From contig VXAZ01006882.1 in NCBI GenBank assembly GCA_013399875.1, positions 469,264 through 533,263 of the forward strand: DNA of 64,000 nucleotides, in the 5' to 3' direction. The notes below the pieces were generated by a model. The model saw only the letters and a program-made list of their open reading frames with translations, searched no databases and was not told where the DNA came from. Made by a program: the position numbers and the translations under genes. This DNA comes from Gymnorhina tibicen (Eukaryota; Chordata; Aves; Passeriformes; Artamidae). Within the stretch, counting starts at the first letter, position 1. Every line of letters starts with the position of its first letter. Positions 43,311-64,000 of the stretch are shown in pieces.

Positions 43311-44783
43311 GGCAGAATCCAGGCCCTGACAACAAATGTTCTGAATACATCTGCATCAGTATTGTCTGACAACAAGGAACATGAGGAACCAGTGGCTGCT
43401 GGGCCTTGCTCAGAGAGCAGCAGCTCTTCTGGAATCCATGGGGATGGTCCGTGGCACTCAGAGAATGGAATTCCCACCCTATGGAACCAGCCCAGGGCTC
43501 TGCAGGTAACAGCTGGCTGAGCACAATCGGAGTGGCTGCACAGCCCCTGCACAGCCCCGCAGATGGGAGAGAACTCCCAGCTACTGCCCCTCTGCATTCC
43601 AGACCCCTCAGATTGCTACAAGTCCCTCAGTGCCACTACTGTTTAGTTCTCCCTTTCAAAACACAGCCAGAACTGCTGGGTGTGAACCTGAAGGGAGTGA
43701 CAGGCTCGTTGAGATCAGCCTAAAGCTTTCTTCACACACAGCATGTTTACTTTAATTCAGAAGACTTGAAAAAGAAGCAAAAAGTCCTTATTCGCTCCTC
43801 CAATAGATATGTTTGTGTATGACAAATTATTACAATGAGGTTCTAAAACAGGTTGTCTAATGCTGGAAAGCAATTAGTATTTTAGTAATACTGTCTAATC
43901 TGTCAGCAAAACCTGAGATTTTAAGCAAGTATAATAGGCAGTCAAACACCCCTTTTTCTGAACATTGAAAAACTATGGTTGTTTCATTTAGCTTCTCAGG
44001 CAATTAATTTTGGTAGCAGTTTTGTTGTGAACTTAATTACACTAAACACATGGCTTTTTATGGAGTTTTGGAGGGGTGTGGGGGTGAACTTTGGGGGTTT
44101 TTTGTTTTGTTTTGTGCTCCATGCCATTGCTCCAAACAAAATCATGCAGCAGGAAGAAAATGTGTGCTATACAGAATTTTTGTTTGTTGGAAAAATGTAC
44201 CCCTTATTTACTAAGGTGTAGAGAAGTGAACTATAGCATTGTTACTCTTGTCCTCAGCTATTTACAGATACTCTTTTCGAATATTCTTTTTGAAAAGAAG
44301 ATAACGAAGTGTACAGCTGAAATTAAGTAAAGGGAGATTGGGGTTCTGCACTTGGAAATTTAGCTGGCTTCTGTAAATCCTTCCTCTCTAATTTAACCTT
44401 CAGAATAAAATGTTTTCCTTACTCAGAGCTATTCCACAGTAGTTGAGTTCCTATAAGAATCCAGAATTCCAAACACTCATTGAGACCCAAAGTCTTTATC
44501 TCCTTGAAGAAGACAAATGGTCAAAACTTCCTTATAACGTAAGATTTTAAAAAATCCTATTTCTCCATGCATGACTAAATAACTGGAGCTCAGCAGTCAT
44601 TTTACACTGCAGGCTTACACAAATAAATAGCTTTAGAGCCATTCTGACAGACATTCACTCCTTGACCCATCACCACCTAAGTACCTAACTAATATTATGT
44701 GCAGAGTATCTGCTCATAGTTCTGAAATACGTTGGCTGCCACACACTAAGGAGCCCTCAAGAACACGTTTTATTAAATTAGCA

Positions 44784-44808
44784 AAACCAAACTAAACTAG
44801 TTTGGTTT
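44784..44808. repeat. short palindrome
   Basis: AAACCAAAC and GTTTGGTTT flank a 7-nt loop in the last AMMECR1 intron. It is a chance-scale inverted repeat with no function assigned. Confidence 0.7.
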
Positions 44809-45383
44809 AGAACTAAACAAAATACTAAATTCTTGTCCCCACTGCTGGGAATACCCTGACATAGTTTCACTTGTATACTGGCTGTCAAAGCAGTGCACAG
44901 CTTGCATGTCTCACACCTTAAGATTAGAGAAACCTGTACTCCACAGGGCATAACCCACAGGTTTCTCTGAGGATGCAGCGGATTAGGGATCTGAGGGGCC
45001 TCCATGATGTACAGCGGCAGCCCCACCACGCACCATCTGCCCAAATAAATCTGACAAGAGCAAGTAATCCCTGTTAGCCACAGCCCTGAACACCCACTAC
45101 AGCCAAGGAACACTGTGAGAAGCCAGAGCTAAAAACAGCGCTGAGAACGTGCAGAGTTATCAACCCAAATATGCAGGTACACTGATGTATCTTGCCCTGG
45201 TATTGAACAGCCGGCTCTTACTCCTTGCTTAGTGCCACTAATCCCTGTGCAAGGCTTCTTCTAAGTCTGTATGCTCTTGTGGAAACAAAGGAATCATTAA
45301 TGATATATCCAGGAGAGTTTACTGTTACCATCTGCAGGAGCACTTACCAGGAAGGAGCACCTCCCACCATTACAACAGGGCTA

Positions 45384-54675
<9,292 letters not shown>

Positions 54676-57212
54676 TCAAGGATCTAATCTGAAGAGTAGA
54701 AAGGAGAAAAAAAAAACCCTGATGAAATGATGACCAGTTTGATAACCCAGTCACCAGTGTAACACACTGATCAACATTCCCAACCTTTTCCTTAGACATT
54801 TGTTTTGGTTCTTGGCTGGCCAATCAGATCATGCTCTGAGGGTCATTCCTTCCTGAGCTGGTGAACCAGCAGAAAGCTTTTGAAAAGTTACAAAAGCAAT
54901 AGCTCTTCCACCTGCAACTTGTAAAACCCTATCAAAAAGGATAAAACTTCACAACACAAAGTGGAGGGCTAAGTTCTATAGCCTGCAGTGATCAAACACT
55001 TAATACAGTAATCAAATTGTAGAACTTAATTATTTAGTGAAAAAAAAAAAACCCGAACAAGCAGAACATTCTCTAAAAAAGACTAATATTCATGCTTACT
55101 AGCAAAGGTGAATATAAAAAGGTGAAAACATCCAAGGGCTCTACAGACCTGTAATCCTACAGGCCTCAAGGAGGTTCTGCAAAGCAGATGTCATGATTAG
55201 TAACAGGGAAGCTTGCAGACAGCTAATCCATGGCTGACGTACTATTCTACAGACAAACACACCTAGTGGGTAAAATCCACACCGAGGGGAGCTACCTGTG
55301 CACAGGCCAGCACGCCTGGAAACACACGGCAGTTAACAGACAGCAAGCAGTGCCTTAAGTAAGAACATTTGCAAAAACCTACTTGCATAAGTTTGGTTAA
55401 GAACCAGTTAAATTGGCAAAGGGAAGGTTAAAGTCAGGGTGGCATCTCAATCTTTTATTCTCTTAAGCTTTGAAATAGGATGTGAATACAAACATGCTCA
55501 TCTCCAACAAAAAGTGATCTGCTAACTGAGCTTTTGGATGAGTAAAGAGAATTTAAGAGACTTACTGAAATACTACCAAGCTCTTCACGTGTCTCACTGT
55601 TTCATCTAACAGTTAGATTGTTCTTAATCGTTTTACTTGGCCTGGAGCCAGTGGCTGCCATTAGCTGGTATAATCACAGCCACGGCCATGGTGTTAGAAT
55701 AATGGCTGCAGGCTCTGCACCAGAAATCACCAGTTCGTATAAGGAGTAACAGAACTTCATTAAGCAGGCCGTGTAAGGACACATGAGGGAAAAAAAAAAT
55801 CATGTAAAGTATAACTAAAGGAAGTCATCATATGTATAACCAGAAACAGTTTCCCATCAAGAACTAATACCATACACTGAAGAGTTAAAATAGAACCTAG
55901 GTTTTTCTGGGGTGGGGGGAAGGCAGATTTTTTGTTGCAGATATGCTACAATTACAAAACACAACATGGTATTGAAATTCAGACTTAGAAGTCCTTCTCT
56001 ACACAGACCTGTGACGAACTGGGAACACTTAAAGAGATTTAAAGCATAAAGCCTATAATATTTAACTAATGACTTCCACTGAAGATGTATCAAAAGCAGG
56101 TAATTCTGATGGGATTTTCCAGGCTAGCTTTGAAACTGCTGGAACCAGGCAGAGTTACCATCCTCTGCTCTCTGATGGTTCAGAGCAACATCAGAGATAA
56201 CTCCTATAGCCACAGGGTACCAACAACATCCCAAAATACCAACAACCTAATTCAGCTTTCAAATCCCTCCACATGATGGGGAAAATAAATAAATATACAT
56301 ATGTAAAGGGAGGACACTCAGAACACAGGGACAGCTCAAACCAAAAGTCTATCTAGCTTTAAGTCTATCTAGATATAAGTCATAACCAACAGCAGTTAGC
56401 AAAATCAATGAATGCAAGAACATGGTCACAGCAAATGTCCAGGGGTACCTTCCTAGAATACTCTCCAGGAATCCAGTTATTTATAGGATTAGGTAAAATA
56501 CTTAGGTATTTTGAGTCAGAGATGGGATCTCGCTACTTTAAAGCTCTTCTGAATTTTATTTAGTAAGTTCATGTATGCACACTTTTAACATTTTACCCCC
56601 TTTTATAATTAAAAAATTATGCTTGGAAACCCTAATCGTCTTCAAATCCATTGGTACTACAAGTTCACTTATATGCAGATGGCTCATTTCCCTGAGGTCT
56701 GCTGCATTTCTGTCATATAAACAATATATGTGAACACCGTACTGAGAAACACCCAGACAGACAAGCATTATTTCATCAACAAACAACAAATTCAGTTATC
56801 TTAACAAACAACTGTATGCACAGATATTGCTAACATTACTTTAAATATTCTTCTCATAATTTATACAACAATCTTACCAAGCAAAACATTTCCCATATTG
56901 CAAGAATTTACAAGCTTCAAAAGATTTTTTTTTTCTTTTTTTTGCACAACTTGGTACTAGGAGTTTGTCTTTGAATTCCATTCCCTAAAGCTGCCAAAAT
57001 CCACTGTGAATTTCAACTTTTTGAGTCAAAGGTTGTCTGTGTGCTGTGGGTGTAAGCCTGATCCCCACAAAGTCAGTGGTAAAAGTCTCCAGCAAATTCC
57101 CACTCACTGAAGATCTGCTGCACTGGCATTGCTAGTTGAGAAACCATCTGTAATTTAACATTCTTCAAGTTGTGCAGAAACAAACCTCATCCCATGCTCA
57201 TGTAAGCCACGT

Positions 57213-57300
57213 CTCACAGAACCATAGAGTATCCTAAGCTGGAAGGGAGCCCTCAGGATCATCAATGCCTGGCCCTGCACAGGACACCCCAGCTCAGCTA
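57213..57300 (-). repeat. CR1 LINE 3' fragment
   Basis: TCACAGAACCATAGAGTATC, CTAAGCTGGAAGGGAGCCCT, CAGGATCATCAATGCCTGGC and CCTGCACAGGACACCCCAGC match the reverse complement of a CR1 3' end of the subtype with a CCTGGCCCTGCACAGGACACC block, which is frequent in birds. Only about 90 bp remain. Sense orientation with AMMECR1. Confidence 0.85.
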
Positions 57301-58037
57301 CTCCACTTAAATACCGAGCTAATAATTTGAAACAAGATGAGTGCAAGAAATCAGGACGAATTTAAATACTGATAAAAAGCTGAGATATGAAACCTTCAGG
57401 TGAACGCAGCAGGAGCAGGAAGGCACACAAAGGTGTAAAAGCCTCGGGCAGAAAAAGGCAGCCAAGTGGTTCAGTTCCAGTGAAAGCAGTGCCATGCAGT
57501 GACCAGCACATGCTGGGCAGCAAGCTCAGCTGGCCTGCTCCATTCTTCAGTAGTGGCACTGGCACAAATACCTTGTCTTCATGCAACCACCTCACGAGAA
57601 CTAAAATATTGCTATCAAATGATGGAGTGATTTCAATTATTACTAACTCCTGCTGAACTGCCAGGTGCTATTCCATCTGTACAGCATGCTGGAAAATTCC
57701 TCCTCGACACCTCCAGGACTGCAGACACTGGAGCACAGATCCTGTCTCAACACTCCTGCTGCTGGAGGTAAGTGAGATATCTGGCAGAATAAGATCAGAG
57801 ATTTGAGTAACAGCCTCTGACACCACTGTGACTATACAGAGTATTGCTGTTATTTCATTCCTCCTTTCCCTGTCTTCAGACCCTTTTTGTCTTTCAAAAC
57901 AGCTTGGCCTCTTGTTGTCTCCTAAGCAAAACCAAAATTTACCTGGAGAAATTTGTGCTGACAATCGGCAACTGGAATGAAATGTACTGAAGGGAAATAC
58001 CAACAAGAGAGCATTTATTTATACTGATTAGCTACAC

Positions 58038-58079
58038 ATGAAATGCTGTCTGCTAACAATGAAATACTGTCTGCTAACA
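58038..58079 (+). repeat. 21-bp tandem duplication
   Basis: ATGAAATGCTGTCTGCTAACA at 58038-58058 is followed directly by a copy at 58059-58079 with one substitution (G to A). Recent replication-slippage type duplication in an AMMECR1 intron. Confidence 0.9.
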
Positions 58080-60669
58080 AAATTTATGAAATAAAAAATT
58101 GTATCAGGTGCCAGTTTTAGAAAAACTACCTTAAAACTTTATAACCTTTTCCTAATGAGTCTGGGCATCACATACTATTTTAAAACCTGAGATTTGCTTT
58201 AACGTGCTCTATATTACAGTTAGAGTACCAGTCATCTCAGTCATTCTATTTACTGCCATGGCCCCAACTCTACAGTAGTCCCAGATACCTTAGGAAAACC
58301 TAAAAGCACACCAGCTTTGTATCATCTCGTCACAGATGAACTGCTTTCATTTTTGCCTTTCTCAATGCCTGGTTAGCAGGAGACATATGGCATTAGAGGT
58401 GCTTCCCTTCAGGACTCAGCCATTATCCTTGAGTTTACACTTCATCTCTGTGGGGAGTGAATAAATCACCATCTCTGCCTGTTCTGATGGTGCCAGTGGA
58501 ACAAGCGGACGGTGCCCGGTAGTTCCTCAAGGGCAGCAGTCCACGTTGTACAAACCTCAGCTCTCAATGCTTGACAGACTGGCATCACTCTCAGGAGTGT
58601 CAGCAGATGTCAACACTTAGTCCAAGGATAAAAATCCTTGCATGAGCTTTTACTTTTGCCATTCCTGTTCTGGGAAGAAAGAGTATCAGTTTCTACAGGC
58701 AGCAGTTTAGCACTTACATACACCTCACACACGCTACAAACACCTATGGAAGGACATTCAGAGCTGGCCCTCCCCTGACATGTCACTGCCCTTGGCATGT
58801 GCCTCCTGGTGACCCGCCCACAGCGAGCACAAAACAAGACAAGGCAACGCTTGCTTGCTTCAAAAGCTCATCACTGGTCTGAGCTCAGAATAAAAAAATC
58901 ACCGAGTAACTGTGTGTTGTCAACATTCTTAAACGGCACAGGAGACTTAGGTGTCTGTACTTTTGTAGCCTTAGAATTTGATTTTACAGTCTTAATGAGT
59001 GCTGTATTTTTCTGTCAATTCCTCTGTTAGAAAAAGGAATTAAATCTGGCATATTAAATACCAGGTTTAAAAAATATTAACTCCACAATTTTTATGTTAC
59101 ACTCAGAATTAAGGAAGGGCAAGTGGAAATAATTAGCAAAAGAAGTTGGAAAAAATCAGGCGGAGTTCAAAACTACTTTTAAAAGAAAAAGCCCACTAAT
59201 TTTAAAAGCATTTTCTAGGCCATCTGTTGTTTATTCCTTCATACCCAGAAATAATTTACATATACTGCTGCTGACTAACTGGAAGTACATGGTACTGAAG
59301 AGTTGAAAAGAGGCAGTGCCAAGCAAGGGGAATTCTAGCTGGCCAATAAAAGGGCATTAGTTTTTCCACATAGAGTCTACTCCATGTTAAAAGTGAAGCA
59401 AGCAAAGTCAGAATTGAATCCTGTTCAAGGAAAACTATTTTTAGACACAAAATGCATGCACGCACACGCATGGCCTTTCTAGTTAAATATTTATCCAGTC
59501 TTGGATGTCCTACTAAGATCAAGTAATTGCCAGTTAAGAAAAAAGCCAAAACAAAGCGTTACTCAACTATCAGTTTTTCTTCAGCTGAGCCATACTATAC
59601 AAATCTCAGCTTTTCTTCAAATGAAGTTTATTTGGCTATAGGAAATGTTTATCAGTAATTTCATTTTCCAAGAACCACTTCTCCTTGTACGTGGGATATA
59701 AAAAGCTTGCAAACACTTTAAAGACACTGAAACTATAAAAAGAAAAGGGAATTGTTTGAAGTATTTTGAGTTGCTGTGACAAACAGCATGATGGTTAGAA
59801 AAAAAATTATACTCATTATATATTTATATTCCTTAAGACTACATCTTGTTTTCTATAAAATACCACTAGAGAAGCTCTTAGAAAAACCTGAAATGATAGT
59901 ACGTTCAGGTGAACCAAAATGAAATGCATCATTGTGTTCTCCATCCATAATTTCTGTAGGCTATAAAAATGCCATTAAAAAAAAAAGTCAGCTTCAGTCT
60001 TTAAGAACTTAGGGCTCTCACATGTGATGTGGCAGATGGGTAACAAACAGCAGAACATGAATTGGGAAATAAGAAGTAGTAGTGGAGTTTCATTACTCTG
60101 TTTAGAAATGCCTCAAAATCCTTGTGATTGAATTTAAAAGATCCTTTAAAAGAGTTTGATAGCATATAAGCATGAAAAATAGTAAAGAAGGATTTTGATG
60201 CAGATGAATGGAAGCATTAAATGAATTAAATTTCTAGTATTTTACTCATTCTTATTTAACAACAAACATTAACAATGAAATTTCTCACTAAAGCTCTTTT
60301 TTGGGGACAGTCACATCTACAGACCTACACTGGACAGAGTTTAGATAAAATTGGATACAGTTCTGTAAACTGCTGGAAATTACTTCGAAGGCTTAAACAT
60401 GACACGGGAGGAGGAGATGCAAAGGAAGCTGTCAAACACTGGGCATGATGTAAGTAATATTCACTTTTATAGGAAGTGTGAATGAGGCAGAGACATTAAG
60501 TGACTCATGCAATTTAGGAGGCTTACACAGTGAGTCAGTGACAGAATTGAGAACAGAATCCAAGATCCCTGACTCCTAAAAATCTACTTTTTGTGACAGC
60601 CTCTCTTTCACTGTCTGCTCAGCCTACCCTGTAAAAATGTAGCTCCCAGAGGATTAATCAAAACAGAAC

Positions 60670-60760
60670 TGATAAATTTAATCCAATTTAAAAATTAATT
60701 TTAAATATTAAATATTTAAATATTAAATTTAATATTAAAAATTAAATAATTACATTTTTA
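60670..60760. repeat. AT-rich low-complexity palindromic tract
   Basis: Almost pure A/T with repeated AAATATT and TTTAATATTAAA words that are self-complementary. It could be unwinding-prone DNA or a matrix-attachment type sequence, but composition alone explains it. Confidence 0.75.
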
Positions 60761-61239
60761 GTTCACTCTCTTATAGTTAATTTTCTCATAACCAGTTTCC
60801 AATACTGAACACAGTTAAACCAAACCATAACTTTCTGGCATCTAAATAATTTTTCAAATATCATCAGCAGACATATGAAAAGTAGGCTAAAGATCTTATG
60901 TTACAAACTATTAGCCTCTTCTCATAAACAGTACCTTGGCACTACTTTCAGATGGTAGGGAAAGGACTTAAATTCTACCAGCTCTTCATTTAGCTCAGTA
61001 AGTATAACCCTGAGATTCTGGAATTTTTTCACTGAGTGAACTAAGTTTAGTAGAATTACCTCTGAAGATGTATTTAACAAAGAAATGGCCCTTTGTCAAT
61101 GAACTCAGCCCAAAGGGCCCAGATACTGTTCTTCAATTAATTCAAAACATCCTGAAATTAATGAGTGGCAAATTCATTGGATTTTAGGGAACAGTGAAGA
61201 AATGACAACAGCAATAGACACTTGGTGCCAGGGTTTCAG

Positions 61240-61263
61240 AAAAAAAAAAGAAAAAAAAAAAAA
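61240..61263 (+). repeat. A-rich tract
   Basis: Ten A, one G, then thirteen A, then GACAG. No upstream gene-derived sequence suggesting a retrocopy was recognised. Confidence 0.8.
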
Positions 61264-64000
61264 GACAGTATTTATTGTTCCATTGCTGGGTTACCGAGCA
61301 GTGAAGTTAGTTCAGATTTTTACTTTTTCATTCAGTAACTTCAAGAGGAAGAAATTAAGGAACACTTAAGCAGACCACCAGTGTTTTCCTAATGAAAATC
61401 AGCTCTCATAGCTTGGTTTGGCAGAGACCAGAGAAAACTAACAGCTTCCAAGTCACGACATGCAATTAATTTTTAAGCCAGAAAAGCAGGGCAGAGTGTG
61501 CTCTACTTCAGAAAGTGAAATTATTATGAATACAATCCTCCTAGCTGTCAGCATTAGGCATCAGACAGCCCAACACAACCCACAGGTCAGCCTTCTACTG
61601 ACTTTTATTTATGACAGCAGAATTTTGCCAACTTAAATGGAGATTTCAAGGAGTGATTTACATGCAACAACAAATCACTTGAATGCAAGGAAAAAGAATT
61701 TATTTATATTGTCATCTTTTTTTTGGATCAGACTGGAAAAACTTCCAGGAAACAAAATAACTGTGAATGACGTGCTTTTCCTGAACCCTCCCTTACATTT
61801 GAGAGACAGAAAGGGAAAGAACAACATTTATACTTCCTGCACATTATGTTGCTAAGTGGTAGTTATAGGGTAAAAAAAGAAATACACACTTGTTGTGGGG
61901 CACAGAAATACATCTCTGAAATTCTCAGCTGATTTATCAGTACAGTACAGCAGGTAAGAGCAACAGCATTCCAGGTGGGACAAATAAATACTGATCTGGC
62001 ATTTTGGCTCTTGAATCTACTTACTGACTTTTTTACTCCACAAAAGTGAAGTATGCCAGAAAGTATCTCTTCTCCCCATCTGCCTGAAATCAAACATGTA
62101 ACTTAATAGGAAGAAGGGATATCCTGCTACTCTATTTTAGACAGTTATTTTAGCTTTGGAAAGAATACCATTCCTCTAAAAGGCAAATCAGAGCATGTAT
62201 ATAAATTAAGTATTTAGAAAAGCTCATCAGAAAAGGCAACCTACGCTGGCTACATAAGACAATTAAGACTCTATTTTAGACAGCCAGAGGCTCCTAAAAT
62301 AAGCTGTCTGTATGTTCTCCTTATTTAACGGCTTCAATTATATTAAGAATATTTTTATGTGCACACATGTATTGTGGAAACCATACCCACAATTAAAAAT
62401 CAAACCATACTGGTATTGCTCATAAGGTTCTGGGCCCTTGTTTTTCTACAAAAAAGTACACCAGTTTTTTACATCAAAAGATGCCTTTACAGAATATTTC
62501 TAGGGGTCCTTAAAATTTCCAGACAAATCCTTATTTAATTTCTTATTCTGGCTACACGGTACAGATGCACTCCAGAGCACACACAAAGGACTGAGATGCT
62601 GCTCAGGGATTCTGCAGTCACTCTGAGTACCTGCTAAGACACAGAGCTGAGGTGCACCTGCCCAGGGACAATGGGCTGAAACTCTGGGGAGTTTAACTAT
62701 TGCTGGTTCTTCAGCTGGGTCTGTCAGCCTTGTGTACACAGCACATGAAAACTCAAACTCCTCACTGACTCACTGTTACAAAATTTCTTTTAAGAAAAGA
62801 AAGCTCACAAGCATGAAGCTGTAAAAGCCAACACTCCCATAAATTCAGGGCTTTTTAGCAGAGAGAAACAAAGATGTTTTTTCTACTGCTCTGACGATTA
62901 CCCAGAGAAATATTTTAGCACACTGGATTCTTCCAAATAAATCTAGTTCATCATTATGCCATGATGATATTACACTGTGTGGACATGAGGCCCGAAATTA
63001 ATTTCTCTCCTTCTGCCATAAAGTATCAAGGAAACAACAAAGGCTTGTATGGAGAGAAGGTTCTTAAAGTTCAGGAGAATTCTGTGTACGTGCTGTCATA
63101 CTTGTCCACTTGAAGTCCATGATCATAGAAGTCACAGCTCCTGCAACCTGCTCCCATCAAAAAAGTTCAATTAAAACTAAAAAGATCCACAAAGTAATAC
63201 TGTAACTTCCTGATTACATTCATAAGAGTCAAGTTTCTATGGCTTTAACTTCCTTACTGTTTGCTGAAAGCAGAAATCTTACACTATACTGCTTCTGTGG
63301 TTCTAAAGGACTTACTGACCTTTCTAAAGGCCAAATAAGGTAAAGACTCACAGTTTTAGTTCTGCAGGGCATGAGAATATCATTTTGCATTACTATACAA
63401 TATACCGTATTACACCAGAAAAAAAATTAAAATCTTAAACTATGCTAACTTCAAGAGGCAGCAGAGCTTCAGTAACAGTTCAGAGGTACACCCTGACACA
63501 GGTGTGCTAAACCCAAAATCTTCCTATCACACAGGGCAGTGAGAGAGGGAGGCAGCCTGGAGCACAGCCCAGCCCAGAGTGAGCAGCTGCTGTGCATTTG
63601 CCCGGGGGTAGGTGGAGAGCTGTAACTGCTTGTTCCGTCCACCCCAGACTGTAAGAGCTGAACCGAGGCAGTTTGGGACATCACTGCCCCACAGCTGCCT
63701 GCACTGGGAACTGCTCAGCATGGACCCTGAGCAACATCTTCTGACTACAAGGGAACATCAGGTCAGCAGCTGTATACAGGACTTTCTTCATAGGGGGCAG
63801 CTTCTTTTCCGCCTTTACCTGTATTGTCCCTCACCTGTCCCTGCATCATACATCCTGCTGGGATAAATGACAATGGAATTCAAAAAGGCCTGACAGTTTG
63901 TGTCATAAACATTCAGGAAGCTGAAAGGTGTCAATTGCCACAGAAATGTCCTCATGTGCTACAGAAAAACCAAATCCACAGCACTTACAACAATCTCCCA

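Noticed and set aside
63961..64000. Exon-like end with GTAAGTGC donor on the - strand as the missing AMMECR1 exon
   Set aside because: The bases before the donor do not encode the expected YTLTS end and the phase is wrong for joining the exon at 54514-54628.

Overview
This is a vertebrate, almost certainly avian, nuclear window. Split exons with GT/AG junctions and matched phases lie in large AT-rich introns. The interspersed repeats I can identify are CR1 LINEs, the dominant bird retrotransposon. There is no bacterial, viral or plasmid gene, and nearly every open frame of 60-150 codons here is chance or repeat-derived.

The window holds the 3' ends of two convergent genes. On the + strand are the last five coding exons of TMEM164 (12952-13001, 14607-14673, 20396-20474, 29643-29743, 30156-30362). 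They join in phase into 167 codons plus stop, the length I expect for the C-terminal part of this roughly 297-residue membrane protein. The 5' exons lie left of position 1. A long 3' UTR probably runs to a poly(A) signal at 35796. On the - strand are the last four coding exons of AMMECR1 (54514-54628, 47162-47252, 45406-45502, 42119-42233), encoding the C-terminal 138 residues. Its 5' exons lie beyond 64000, and its 3' UTR probably runs down to a poly(A) signal at 37890-37895. About 2 kb separates the two inferred transcript ends. The TMEM164-AMMECR1 pairing matches human Xq22.3-q23, which supports both identifications.

Region by region: 1-12951 is TMEM164 intron with a short CR1 tail, an imperfect hairpin and one copy of a perfect 75-bp direct repeat; 12952-30362 holds the exons and introns, including a GC-rich CpG block at about 23.73-24.09 kb with a CTCF-like site and a 17/34-bp minisatellite; 30363-35815 is the inferred TMEM164 3' UTR, carrying an antisense CR1; 35816-37870 is intergenic; 37871-42118 is the inferred AMMECR1 3' UTR, with a strong hairpin just after the stop; 42119-64000 is AMMECR1 exons and introns with two more CR1 pieces.

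I found no undescribed multi-gene system. The best leads are the AMMECR1 3' UTR hairpin (41957-42006), the exact 75-bp repeat pair bracketing a TMEM164 exon, the CTCF-plus-minisatellite CpG block, and a possible poison exon in TMEM164 at 22702-22753.
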